Assembly: GCA_027886185.1 (NCBI GenBank)
Contig: WOAB01000878.1
Location: 2,988,001 to 3,052,000, forward strand
Source of the DNA: Rheum nobile
Taxonomy: Eukaryota > Streptophyta > Magnoliopsida > Caryophyllales > Polygonaceae
DNA: 64,000 nt
Direction of reading: 5' to 3'
How positions within the stretch are numbered: the stretch's first letter is position 1; each line of letters starts with the position of its first letter. A program made the translations under genes and the position numbers. Below, in pieces: positions 1 to 10,529 of this stretch. The notes under the pieces were generated by a model. The model searched no databases. It was not told the origin of the DNA and saw only the letters and a list, made by a program, of their open reading frames with translations.

Positions 1-1
1 C

Positions 2-181
2 CCATGCTCACCCCTAGATCCTGGTCAGGAGCTGTTTTGCTTAGCCGGCGTCGGAGAGGAGGCCGTGGATGAAGGCGCCGATGAGGACGAGGCCAATCTT
101 GGTGATGTCGAGCCGACTGATGAGATAGCTTCTCTGGAGCCAGCCCCTGCGGAAGGTAATGCCATTGCTCCCGACGCTTGA
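2..181 (+). CDS. C-terminal end of antisense ORF in the 3' region of the Tat element
   Basis: An open frame enters from the left edge and ends at TGA 179-181. Its last ~59 codons are rich in Glu, Asp, Ala and Pro (for example EEAVDEGADEDE), opposite in strand to gag-pol. Tat/Retand elements commonly carry an antisense ORF between pol and the 3' LTR, so placement, strand and composition agree. Only the tail is visible, so domain content cannot be judged. It could be a chance open frame. Confidence 0.35.
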   Translation, partial: PCSPLDPGQELFCLAGVGEEAVDEGADEDEANLGDVEPTDEIASLEPAPAEGNAIAPDA

Positions 182-240
182 TTTGTTTTCTCCGCGTAGT
201 ATGACTTTCTTTGCCCCACCTGTGTGTGGGTTTGAATATT

Positions 241-365
241 ATGTGTTTTGGTGACCCGTCCACCATCGCGGGTCGCATGATATTTCTGAATGACCGTCGT
301 TAAAAGTCCTACAGATGTGTAGGCATACAATGTGTTTTGGCGACCCGTCCACCATCGCGGGTCGC
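241..365. repeat. Two 36-bp direct repeats, each a hairpin
   Basis: Positions 241-276 and 330-365 are the same 36-bp sequence with one difference. Each contains an inverted repeat, (G)YGACCCG...CGGGTCGC, separated by about 8-10 bases. They lie between pol and the 3' LTR of the Tat element. Function unknown. Confidence 0.7.
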
Positions 366-849
366 GTATTTGTATAAAGATGCTTTTATTTTGATGCAAT
401 TGTATTTTTACATATAGAGTCGTATGCTAGTTCGTTTCGTACATGTTCGTCGGACCTTCAAGGAAGTTGTCGATGACGTTTTGTATTTCGTGTATGTTGG
501 TTTCACCCGTATGCTCCGTCGAGTGGGGTTTCACCGTGTATATGTATATAGAGCAGGCCTGCGACGTGTTTTGTATATGTGTTAGTCATGACATTATGCC
601 GGGGAGGTAAGCAATATGTTTTATTGCGTAAATGTAATAATGTGTTATACCTTATGTTTTGTGTAAGGCAGGCGGTGTGCTGACGTGCCTATATTGTCAT
701 CTCCCCGTGTTCCGATCGATCGTGTAATGTAATGTAAGCGCTTTTTTTTTTGCGGATGACAGGATCCAATGTAAATGTTGTTCTGTATTTGTGTTTTTGT
801 AAGGAGGAAGTCTTCGCTTAGTGTCAGATGATGATATGTAAAAGGAAAT

Positions 850-955
850 AGCGATGTACATGCGACAACATGCGGTATATATGCGACAGGTAGCAATGTA
901 TATGCGATAGCATGCGATTTGTATGCGACATGTAGTAATGTATATGCGATGTATA
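850..955. repeat. Short degenerate repeat of TATGCGA words
   Basis: The words tatgcga and atgcgac recur about seven times in 100 bases, with a ~45-bp higher period (gcaatgtatatgcga / taatgtatatgcga). It lies just beyond the integrase stop. No function is apparent. Confidence 0.55.
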
Positions 956-984
956 AGATTTGTGTGATGTTTTACCTCATTGGT

Positions 985-2085
985 TCAGAAATGGTAGAGT
1001 TTTAGATGTGCTGCGTTCCAACTCCTCGGGATCGGTCGTCCGTCTTTATCCTTTAGCTGATATGCTCCCTGTCCGACCACTTCGGTGATCAAGTAAGGTC
1101 CTTCCCACTGTGGTGCTAGCTTTCCGTCGGATGGGTTCTTAGTGTTCTGGAAAGTTTTCCTGAGGACCCAGTCTCCGACCTTGAATGCCTTGATTCGGAC
1201 GTTCTTGTTGTAGCTCCTTGCGACTTGTTGTTGGAACCTGACCATCCTGATTCGGGCTTTCTCTCTGATTTCGTTCGCTGTGTCCAGATTGTATGCTAGC
1301 TCGATGTCGTTTTGTTCATTTGTCTGAAGGTTGCAGCGAGCGGTCGGAACCAGTAACTCAGCCGGGATGACCGCCTCACTCCCATAGACGAGAGAGAAAG
1401 GCGATTGCCCGGTCACATTCTTTGGAGTAGTCCCGTCAGACCAGAGAATAAGTGGGAGTTCGTCTGCCCATTTGCCTTTAGCCCCTGTGAGGCGTTTCTT
1501 GAGGTTGTTGATAATGATCTTGTTGCTGGATTCGGCTTGTTCGTTGGATTGCGGATACCGAGGTGTGGATGTGACCAACTTGATGTTCCACTGGTCGCAG
1601 AAGGTTCGAGTCTTATGACTGATGAATTGGGAGCCATTGTCGCACACGATTTCTGATGGGATGCCAAATCTGCACAAGATATTGCGTTTTACGAATGAAA
1701 TGACGTGTTGATCTTTTACCTCTCTGTAGGCTTCAGGTTCGATCCATTTAGAGAAGTAGTCCGTCATGGCAAGGAAGAACACTCTTTGACCCGACACGGG
1801 GGGGAGCTTTCCGACGATGTCCATTCCCCATCTCATAAAGGGCCATGGAACTAGGGTCGGATGGAGGAGCTTCGAAGGCTGATGATGGACGGGTGCGTGC
1901 CGCTGACAGGCATCGCATCTCTTGGTGTATTCCATGGCGTCTTTGTTCATCGTTGGCCAATAGTACCCGTTTCATAGGGCTTTTCCCGAGAGGCTTCGTC
2001 CACCGGTGTGATTGCCACACTCCCCTTCGTGCAACGATTGTAAGATACATCCGACTTCTGGGGTCTTGAGGCATCGTAGGAGTAG
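985..2085 (-). pseudogene. Tat element integrase
   Basis: The integrase of the Ty3-gypsy polyprotein, which inserts element cDNA into chromosomes. The N-terminal HHCC zinc finger (HEGECGNH then CDAC) spans the stop at 1972-1974, which interrupts the segment before YYWPTM. The catalytic core follows with GMDIVGKLP (first Asp), CDNGSQF (second Asp) and the AESSNKII region (Glu). The C-terminal part contains KVGDWVLRK and WEGPY, normal for this family. The ORF ends at 985 after the usual HLKLYHF-like tail, so the end looks natural. The TGA at 1972 could come from a CGA by deamination (inference). Non-functional as it stands. Confidence 0.9.
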
Positions 2086-2790
2086 TCCTGTAACAAATCT
2101 TTTGTATAAGATGTTATCTACGATATCGTAAGAGAGTGCTTGTACCTTGAGCCTTTTTGCTTCCGTCTTGTCGTCGGGTAGGATACCGTCTTTTAACCAT
2201 CTAATGTAAGGCAGCATCCAGTCGTCATTGGTGTCGACGATGTCTTCTTCTGATCGGTCGCCTATTTTCATGGCGACGAGTTCTTCAAGTGATGTTGTTG
2301 ACTCGACGGATGTCCTTGGGACGGCTGGCGTGGTGATGTGGTCCAATGGTATGTGTGGAAATTCCTTCGGGTCTAGGACGGATCCCAGATTAGCGAGTGC
2401 GTCAGCTTGGGAGTTAAGATCCCTGGGCACCTGTCTGATGTTGAATGTTTGGAATTGTCCGATCAGTTTCTTGACTACCTCCAGGTAGGCTATCATTCTG
2501 GTATCCTTGGCACTATACGACCCTTGTATTTGGTTTAGGACCAGCAGGGAGTCACAAACGACTTCGATCTCTCGGACCCCTAGGTCGCGAGCTAGGATGA
2601 GTCCGAATATGAGTGCCTCGTATTCAGCTTCGTTGTTAGTCGCATCCCACTCACATCTGACAGCTTGAGCTATCTTGTCCCCTTGTGGCGATTTTAGCAC
2701 GACCCCTAGCCCCGATCCTCTGGCATTCGATGCCCCGTCTGTGTGGAGCTCCCATGTACCTGCCTCATCCATCGCGAGTAATTGTGTTGC
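2086..2790 (-). pseudogene. Tat element archaeal-type RNase H; canonical gypsy RNase H deleted
   Basis: The segment beginning TWELHTDGASN (first catalytic Asp near 2739) continues with NNEAEYEALIFGL, a VVCDSLLV motif and ADALANLGS. This is the second, archaeal-like RNase H typical of the Tat lineage. In complete Tat elements a canonical gypsy RNase H plus a connection region (roughly 170 residues) comes between RT and this domain. Here RT's KKNKSFQWTEE passes into the archaeal domain within about ten residues near 2755-2790, in frame. The tether after RT and the whole first RNase H are therefore missing. Confidence 0.8.
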
Positions 2791-3822
2791 TTCTTTTGTG
2801 GCTTCTTCCGTCCATTGAAAGGACTTGTTCTTCTTGAGTGCGTCGTGGAAGGGTTTGCATTTATCGGATGATTTGGAGATGAATCTGCTCAGAGCTGCTA
2901 TCCGACCTGTGAGCTTCTGTACATCTTTGACGCATCGGGGGGATCGAAGGTTGATGAGAGCCTTGATCTGTTCTGGGCTAGCCTCTACTCCTCTTTGTGT
3001 CACCATTTATCCTAAGAACTTCTCTAATGACACTCCGAAGGAGCATTTAGTAGGGTTTAGTTTCATGTTGTACCTTTTGAGCACTTCGAAGTTGTCGCGT
3101 AGGTGGTCTATGTGATCTTCTTTCTTTTTGGACTTGACCAACATGTCGTCGATGTAGACTTCCATCGTGTCTCCGATTTGGTCTTTGAACATTTTGTTGA
3201 CTAATCGTTGATACGTAGCCCCTGCATTTTTCAGACCAAAGGGCATTACTCGGTAACAATAGATAGCTTGGCTGGTGATGAACGCTGTTTTTTCTTGATC
3301 GTCGGGTTCCATAAGGATTTGATTGTAACCGCTGAAAGCGTCCATGAAGGTAAGCATTTCGTGCCCCGCTGTGGCATCGACCATGGCGTCGATATGGGGT
3401 AAAGGGAACGAGTCCTTGGGACAAGCCTTGTTGAGGTCTGTGAAGTCGATGCAGACTCTCCATTTGCCGTTCTTTTTCTAGACTACGACCACGTTGGCTA
3501 GCCATTCAGGATAGTGGACCTCCCTGATCTTTCATGTTTCCAATAAGCTCTTGACTTCGTCGTCGACTATCTTGTTCCGCTCGGGGGCGAACTTCCTGCG
3601 TTTTTGCTTGACAGGGGGATGAGATGGATCCATATTTAATTTATGAGTAATAACGTTTGGAGATATTCCGACCATATCCTCATGCGACCATGCGAAACAG
3701 TCAGCATTGGCCCTGAGAAAGTCAAGAAGTTGTTGTCTGGTCGAATCGTCCAATTCCGACCCGACCCTTACCATTTGGTTTGGCTTTGAAGGGTCTAGTG
3801 CGATTTCATCGAGTTTTTCCAT
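2791..3822 (-). pseudogene. Tat element reverse transcriptase
   Basis: Copies element RNA into DNA. Motifs in order are EKLDEIALDP and HKLNMDPS, HYPEWLANVVVV, KWRVCIDFTDLNKACPKD, FMDAFSGYNQI, MPFGLKNAG, the YIDDM catalytic motif (3142-3156), and the thumb ending LEKFLG, followed by MVTQRGVEA. Stops at 3532-3534 (TGA), 3478-3480 (TAG, in place of a Lys before KNGKW) and 3007-3009 (TAA, in place of the usual Tyr of FLGY) lie in the same frame. Palm motifs are intact apart from these point stops. Confidence 0.92.
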
Positions 3823-3867
3823 TTCTGGTTCGACGTACCGACTAGGCCCTTCGCCGCTCTGTGGTTG

Positions 3868-4683
3868 CTATGCGGTCTTGTGTTCGACTGTGCTCTTCAT
3901 GGAAGCGACGTAGCATTCTTTTGCGGTCCTTTGATCTCCTTTGATCTCTTGGACTCCCCATTTAGTGGGGAATTTGATGACCTGATGATACGTTGAAGGT
4001 ACTGCCTTCATAGCGTGTATCCATGGTCTGCCAAGAATACAATTATAGGGAGACGGACAGTCTAGGACTAAGAATTTCACCTGTTGGTTGATTCCTCCAG
4101 CGTATGTGGTTAGAATGATTTCACCAGTCGTATGCTTAACCTCACCACTGAACCCGACCAGTGGGGTCGACTTCTTAATTAGGTCGTTCTCAGTCAGACC
4201 CATTTCTTTAAGAGCGTCAAGGGTCAAGAGGTTTGTCGAACTCCCTGTATCGATTGGTACTCTCCGTATTAAACAATTACCAATAGACAAAGAGATTACC
4301 AGACCATCGCGGTCACTATCCGACCCGTCGGAATCGGATTCGTCGAATGTGACCGTCGGAAGATCAGATGTCCTCCTTGGCTTGAATTCCGATGCCTCGG
4401 GCTTGTCGCCCTTGCTTTCCCTAGCGTGTCGCTTAGCCGCGGAGTATGTGTTTCCACATATATCCGATCCACCTGAAATGGTATTGACAACTTTTGTATG
4501 GACGGGAGATGGGGGTTTGTTCTGTTTTACCTGATCTCGACGTTCCATGGTGGTCTTTGCCCGCTCCGAGATTACGTCGCGCAGGAGCCCCTGTGAGAGC
4601 AGCCTAGCGACTTCCTTCCGCAGGGCGATGTACTCGTCGGTCGAATGACCGTGGTCGCCGTGGAATTCGCACCATCGACTCAT
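3868..4683 (-). pseudogene. Tat element gag C-terminus and aspartic protease
   Basis: It opens with the Tat nucleocapsid-like motif WCEFHGDHGHSTDEY, in which the final knuckle Cys is Tyr. A charged linker follows, then the retropepsin: VPIDTGSSTNLL (catalytic DTGS), then a flap-like region and CILGRPWIHAM. This domain matures the gag-pol polyprotein. The segment ends at TAG 3868-3870 in the same frame as RT, so the break is a point mutation. The ATG at 4683 is not a real start; the frame continues from gag through the stop at 4738. Confidence 0.85.
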
Positions 4684-4737
4684 GTCCTTCTTAACATCCG
4701 GTCGGTCGCACTTTCGGGGCCATCTTACCTCTTTTCC

Positions 4738-6117
4738 TTATTTGTCGAAACTCTTGATGAGCTCCGACATGAAAACATTGAAATTATAAGACTGGACCCT
4801 AGGAGGCAACGCCGAACCGTCTCTCCATTCCTGTGACATGTCTTGAAAAGAGTTTACCTGATTTGGTTCGTTTTGATTACGACAATAGGGATGAGATCGT
4901 CTGTCTCGACGGTTGTCGGGGGGATTTTTACGGTCGGATGGATCGAGTCCGCGTGAGGCTTTACGCGACTCTCGGTCTTCTTCCAATCTTACCTCGGCCA
5001 TGGTTTTGGCTTGGACATCTTCAAAACTTTTACACGGGTACTTGGTAATCTCGTCGTAGAGATTGATGTCTTTGACCAGACCTTGTCGGAAAGCCTCAAT
5101 GGAGGTTGTGACGTCGCAGTGGGGGATCGCCACTTTTTCCTTATTGTACCTGTTAAGATAATTCTGAAGGGGTTCGTTATACCTTTGTGTGACTCGGTAG
5201 AGGTCGCTTGATTGTCTTTCGAGCCTTCGACTGCTAGCAAATTGACTCTTGAAAGAGTTGACCAGATCCGCAAAGGATGTAATCATTCTATGATGCAAAC
5301 GCATAAACCACGTTAGTGCGGGACCCGCGAGGGTTGTGCCAAAGCTTTTTCATATGACAGCCTTGCGGCTTTCCCTTGAAACAGATGTGGCCATTAGTTT
5401 TTGTTTATAGAGAGAGATATGGTCATCTGGATCGGTGGTGCCGTCGAACGTCGCCATGTTGGGGAGATGGAACTTCTTGGGGATCTCGACCCTTGCAATT
5501 TCTTCGACGAACGGGGATTCTTCGAATCCGCCGGACGTTTCCCTCTCGATTGGTTGCGGGACTCCTGGGAGCATGTTGAAGCGATCGTCGATCGTCTTCA
5601 TGTGTCTGTCGAGCGTCTGCTGGAAAAGATCCAGGACATCTGGCGGATTGGTAACCTGCGGTTTGTCGATTCGGGCCCCAGCAGACCCGATCGGTGTGGA
5701 AAAGGTGACATGGTTAGTCAAAAATGGACTAGCGAAAGGAGTTCGAGACGTACCCTCAGTGTGTCCGGGACGTCGTATGCTCGGAGGCGTCGGCTCGATG
5801 TTGTCCATGTCGAGGCGTGTTCGGATGCCGCCGTGAACGGGCACGTTCCTAGATCCTGAAGCCACTGACTGTACCTGCGACTTAAGAGACTCATTTTCAC
5901 GGGTTAGTTGCGCGATCTCGGCTTCGGATTGGGTTGACAAAGCGGCTAGGGCCTCGGTCTTTTGGCGTTGCTGGGCTAGTTCCTCTTGAAGGGTGGCCAT
6001 TTTTTGGGAAAGTTCTTGGAACTGGGTTAGAGTAGGATTTTCGGTTATGATTACTACATCTTGGGTTCCGTCTTCGAGACGTGGTTCTTGGTTGTCGGTA
6101 GGTGGGTCAATAGTCAT
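4738..6117 (-). pseudogene. Tat element gag
   Basis: Structural gag protein. It starts at ATG 6117, about 35 bases past the primer-binding site. The N-terminal part has a Gln/Glu-rich probable coiled coil (LAQQRQKTEALAALSTQSE). The retrotrans_gag core follows the TGA at 5350-5352: SFGTTLAGPALTWF, FADLVNSFKSQF, then QNYLNRYNKEK and EAFRQGL. A second stop, TAA 4738-4740, follows a Lys/Arg-rich stretch. The frame is shared with pol, so the element probably used one gag-pol ORF. Confidence 0.88.
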
Positions 6118-6151
6118 GGTTGGAAAGTTTCGGAAGGGTGATCGGCAAGTT

Positions 6152-6169
6152 GCCCCACGGTGGGCGCCA
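6152..6169 (-). promoter_or_regulatory. Primer-binding site of Tat element
   Basis: Read on the minus strand this is tggcgcccaccgtggggc, three bases inside the LTR end at 6173. TGGCGCC-type primer sites are common in plant Ty3-gypsy elements. It closely resembles the sites of the two LARDs at 30971 and 52433. Confidence 0.75.
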
Positions 6170-6172
6170 AAT

Positions 6173-6843
6173 TGTTTTGGGGCGAAAGGATCGGATGACC
6201 TAAATCGCCTTAGACGGGGTAACTAGTCGATCAGGTGATAGAGAACAATCCAAACCAAGCAGATAATTGACAAGCAAAAGATAAATGTAGAATAGTGAGA
6301 TGATTTTATTAGATAATGTATTGATCGGATCAAATTGAGATACAACTTATCGTAATTTAGACCGAGTGGTCGTGTAGGACTCGACCGATGACTTTTAGGT
6401 GGCGACCGGTGGAGAGTAAGCGCAGATGATTGCTAGAGAGCTAAGCGGGCAGCGTAAGTGTTGTTCTGATTCGTTTGTGAGTCAGGATGCTTGTGTGTCT
6501 AGCGTTAATGTGTTCGTATCCTCTTATCTTCTTCTTCGTCCAAATATGGTAAGTTCTTTTCCATTATGACCGTTGTGTTTTTCTAATATCTTCGTCTTCA
6601 ATGCCGGGAGCAATGGCAAGGATTATGCCATTTAATTGCTGCAATTATAGTGGTTTGAATGTTGTGGACGTTGCGTGATCTGAGCATTAAATGTATGGCG
6701 AGATTCTCGCAATCCTGTCGGAGGGCATTCGACCAGAGAAGCCTTGTCGCCTCCTCTGGGCCTTCTCCTTTGTTCTTCCGATCTACAATGGGCTTGGGCT
6801 CGGTTCACTTGATCCATCTTCTCCGGGGATGCCAGGCCCAACA
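6173..6843 (-). repeat. 5' LTR of Tat element
   Basis: On the plus strand it starts tgttttggggcg next to the primer site and ends ggcccaaca, giving TG...CA ends with short inverted termini (TGTT/AACA). The right limit is set by these termini and by the MULE transposase frame opening at 6846. The partner LTR is outside the window, so length and age cannot be checked. Confidence 0.65.
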
Positions 6844-6845
6844 AT

Positions 6846-9095
6846 CGTGTTGATGGTGGTGATGGTTTAGGGTATTCTTCAGGTGATGCTTTAGGTGATG
6901 ATGTAAATACTGTTGGTCTAGATGATGTGTGGGAGGAAATAAATGGCAATGAGGGAACACACAACGAGGAGCAAATAGAGGAGGACCAAGAAGAAGAGAT
7001 TAATGTTGATGAAGACATGCTTAGAGAGATTGAAAAGAGGTACTATCCAGCGGAGAGGGACATGCAAGGCATGTTAGTTGAAGATGAGGAAACAAGTGCA
7101 AACAAGTCCTCATATCCAACAATGAAGGTTGGTCTGATCTTCAATTCTAAGGAAGAGTTCAAAGCTGCACTCTTTTCCCTGGCAATGGAAAATTTCTATG
7201 AGATGTGTGTGAAGAGGTCCGACAAGTCCAATTATGATGGTGAGTGTGTTGACGACAAATGCACCTTCGTTTGTCATGGCTCATTGTATCGAAAAACATC
7301 CTTGTTTATGGTGCGACAATATGTTGCGGATCATACCTATGGCATGAGAGTAAACCACAATCATCACAAAGGAGCAACTTCTCGGCTGATTGTCGAGAAA
7401 GTACTTCACAAGTATGTTTTTCTTGCATTTGAACATTTTTTGTTATCAAAGGCCAATATGAATGCATTTATAGATTCACTTCGTGACATCTCAGGTTTTT
7501 AAATGGCCGTAAAGGCCTCCGTGCTTCAGAAATACAAGATTTCATGTTAGAGCATGGGATAAGGACAAGCTACTACAAAGCCAATCGAGAGCGGCTCTTC
7601 GCCCAAGACATGGCACATGGTACAGCTGAGGATAGCTACAAGGCAATGTACTCTTACATGCACAAGTTAGAGAAATCTAATCCGAGAACATACACGAGAA
7701 TAGTCAGAGATGCTGACCAACGCTTCAAGTATGTCTTCTGGACTTTAGGTCCATGGATAAGGGCAACGCCACATCTGAAAAAGGTCAGTCTTCAATCTCA
7801 TTGTTGTCACAGTCAGGACGTATAGTTACTTTGTCAGGTCAAACTCCTATATGACTGCATGTGTGACAAACAGAACAAGTATCATAAGTCAGTCCATATT
7901 ATGTTGTTTTCAAAGCTTAACATCCTATTGACAGGGCAACTTCTGAGAACATAGTTTTACATTGTAGGTAATATCAGTTGACGGCACTCACCTGACAGCC
8001 ATGTTCAAGGGGATACTTCTCCTGGCTACGGCACAAGATGGAAACGGCCAAATATATCTACTTGTTGTTGCCGTTGTTAACAGTGAGAACGATGATGCAT
8101 GGTCATTTTTCTTCAGTGAATTGAGGGTTGTTGTTCCTGATCATCCCGAGTTGTATTTTGTGTCTGACCGTCATGTTAGCATTGGGAAGGGTCTGAGAAA
8201 TAGCTATCATTTCGCCAAGCATGGATATTGCATATATCACATATACCAAAACTTCAAGAGGAAGTTTGGCAGGCAAGACCTCTTCGGCATATTCAAAAAA
8301 GCTGCTCAGGCTTACACAGTAGCTGAGTTCAATCATCAGTTTGCACAAATAACAGTTGCATCTCCAAAGATTGGTCAATATCTAAAAGAAGCTGGAGTTA
8401 AAAACTGGGCGAGGGCGCATTTTCATGGGAACAGGTTTAACATCATGACAAGCAACAAGGTCGAGTGTCTTAATGGCCTGTGGAAAACACAACGTCAGTG
8501 GCCTATTCTTGCTCTGTTTGATGCGATTCTTGAGACCATTTCTAAATGGTTTTGTGAAAGAAGGGAAACGGCATCAAAATGGGACCAATATTTGTCACCC
8601 TCTGTGTACACGCTAGTAGAAGTGAACTATAGAAGGTCAGCTAAGATGAGTGTTCGAAGACTTAGCCAGTTTGAAGCAGAGGTCATGCAAGGAACTATCA
8701 GATACTCGGTGAACCTTAATGCTCGTACATGTGATTGTAACATGTTCCAGATTGATAAAGTTCCATGTGCTCATGCTATAGCGGTTGCAAGTGATAGGGG
8801 AGTGCGACTCACTGATCTCGTCCATCCCATGTTCAAGAACGACTGCGTGAGAGAAGTCTACAAGGAAACTGTGCATCTTGTTCCCCCCACAGGCCGATGG
8901 TCAGTTCCTGAAGTTGTGTCATCCATCAGATGCTATGCACCAAAAGTAAAACGTCCTCTTGAAAGGCCACGTATTAACCGATACAGGGCAACGTGGGAGA
9001 TGAACTGTTATAGGAAGAGGCGGTGTTCTTATTGCGGCAACCAAGGCCACAACAAGCAGTATTGTAGGAGGAGAATGACTGACAAAGGATTATAG
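6846..9095 (+). CDS. Mutator (MuDR/MULE) transposase, 5' end cut off by the Tat element
   Basis: DDE transposase that cuts and reinserts MULEs. I infer three exons: 6846-7411, 7495-7783 and 7968-9095. The introns are 83 and 184 bp, with gtatgt...ctcag and gtcagt...ttgtag borders, and frames join cleanly. Exon 1 opens with an acidic stretch, then the MuDR N-terminal domain (PTMKVGLIFNSKEEFKAAL). The catalytic triad is visible: Asp in VISVDGTHL (7980), Asp in FVSDRH (8166) and Glu in SNKVECLN (8463), with YCIYH between. C-terminal are a SWIM zinc finger (CDC...PCAHA) and a CCHC knuckle (CSYCGNQGHNKQYC). No ATG precedes in frame: the reading frame is open back to 6846, where the LTR ends, so the N-terminus was removed by the retrotransposon. 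The rest looks intact. Confidence 0.88.
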
Positions 9096-10089
9096 GAAGA
9101 GAATGGGTTAGTGTATTTTTGTTTACAACTGTCACCATGTTGGTGTTTTTTGGGCGTTTATGCTGGTAAACGTAGTCGCGTAAATATTGAGTCTGTTATT
9201 ATTGGGTGCTTGAAAAGATGTATGGTTTAAGTCTCTGTAGTCTTAAACCACACCTCTTTTTATGGGGGTTCCCCTTTTGGCTGGGATATAAACTTGATAA
9301 ATTCAATCTTTGCTTAAGAGTTGATTACTTCTTATCTTTGTAAAACTCACAAGAACAAACTGTAAAACTCTAGGACACCCTGTAAAATAACGTATATGTC
9401 CTGACATGATCATTTGCGTGACGAAAACCTAATACATAAACACGACTTGTAACTGTAAAACTCCAGGACGCCCTATAAAAGTAAAACACAACCTATAAAC
9501 CTTCAATACGACCTGTAAACCTTCAATACGTCCTGACAACCTACATCTAAAAACTTAATACATAAACACGACCTGTAACTGTAAAACTCCACGACGCCCT
9601 GTAAAAGTAAAACACAACCTGTAAACCTTCAATACGACCTGTAAACCTTCAATACGTCCTGACAATCTACATCTAAAAACTTAATACATAAACACAATCA
9701 TCTGCGAAACCATTTGAGTTAATAGGATTTGAACCTTAGTCTATAAACTTAATACATAAACACAATCATCTGCGAAGTCTATAATTCTTCATATGAACCC
9801 TAGAATGTTTTGAATCATGTTTTTAAAACACAATCATCTATGGTTTGTCCTGACATTGTGCTCATGTTCTCTGCAAATGTTGTATTTGTCCTGAAAACGC
9901 TTGCATATGATCAAAAATCATAAACGCATCCCCACACATACTCAGAGATTACACTGTTAAACATTATCCAGAGATTACATTGTTCAACTTTACAAAAACG
10001 TGCCCTTGGCAGGGCATTCCTACACACAAAATAAAAAAACTAGCCTACCTATGTTCATACAAAAGAAGGGAAGATTAAAAACACACTCA
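9096..10089. repeat. MULE noncoding DNA with 126-bp tandem repeat
   Basis: There is no gene. From 9431 a 126-bp unit beginning aatacataaacacgac occurs twice (9431-9556, 9557-9682) with a partial third copy. Each unit contains several tgtaaaac, cctgtaaac and tcctgac words. Similar words continue to 10000. Confidence 0.75.
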
Positions 10090-10529
10090 TCAAGCTAGAT
10101 AGCGCGCCATCAGATCTCCCCTTAAGAACTCAGCATGCTCCAACACCCTTTTTATATTGATTTCATTGAAGACTGTGTCCCATTCAATCTGCCAAAAAAA
10201 CAAAGCATCTTAGGCACGTCACTTGCACATAGGAAGAAAATATACAAGAAAACCCTTACCAGTCTGAACCTGATCTTTATCCGGCTCCGTTCTTCTTCGG
10301 TCTGAGCACCTGCAGGATTCAACGCAACAAGCTCCCGCCTCAGGCGGACCAAATCCTTAATCAAAGCATCCAACTCCAAATCTCTCGCGATAATGTCGCG
10401 AGAGTAGCTCTCAAATATGGCCTCGCTCATCATCCGCCCTCCAAGATGATCCACAACATCCCGTGCAGATTGCAGAAGGTCATATACATCAGCGTACACG
10501 CCAGTGACAAAGTGATGTTCTGTGGCCAT
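10090..10529 (-). CDS. Small two-exon MULE-borne gene, 122-aa protein of unknown function
   Basis: I do not recognise the family. Exon 1 is 10260-10529 (90 codons from ATG 10529), the intron is 10189-10259 (71 bp, gtaagg donor, ggcag acceptor after a T-tract on the minus strand), and exon 2 is 10090-10188 (32 codons plus TGA). The join is phase 0 and the product is intact. The protein is Leu/Arg/Glu-rich and predicted mostly helical; it has the segments VYADVYDLLQSARDVVDHLG and LELDALIKDLVRLRREL and ends DLMARYLA. No membrane segment, signal peptide or metal-binding cysteine cluster is seen. A truncated relative of exon 1 lies at 14605-14703 with similar upstream sequence, so it has been duplicated within the MULE. 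Coding status is inferred from clean splicing and the duplicate. Confidence 0.6.

Larger units (their letters stand above)
1..6843 (-). mobile_element. Ty3-gypsy LTR retrotransposon, Tat/Retand lineage, truncated by window edge
   Basis: On the minus strand it reads LTR (6173-6843), primer-binding site (6152-6169), gag, protease, reverse transcriptase, RNase H, integrase (ending 985), then a ~1-kb 3' region running off the left edge; the second LTR is not in the window. All pol and gag pieces lie in one reading frame (6117 to 985) broken only by stop codons at 5350, 4738, 3868, 3532, 3478, 3007 and 1972; I see no frameshift. An archaeal-type RNase H and an antisense ORF after pol fit the Tat/Retand lineage. 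It sits inside the transposase gene of the MULE on its right. Confidence 0.9.

Noticed and set aside
1405..1667. Plus- and minus-strand frames inside integrase
   Set aside because: Shadows of the integrase frame.
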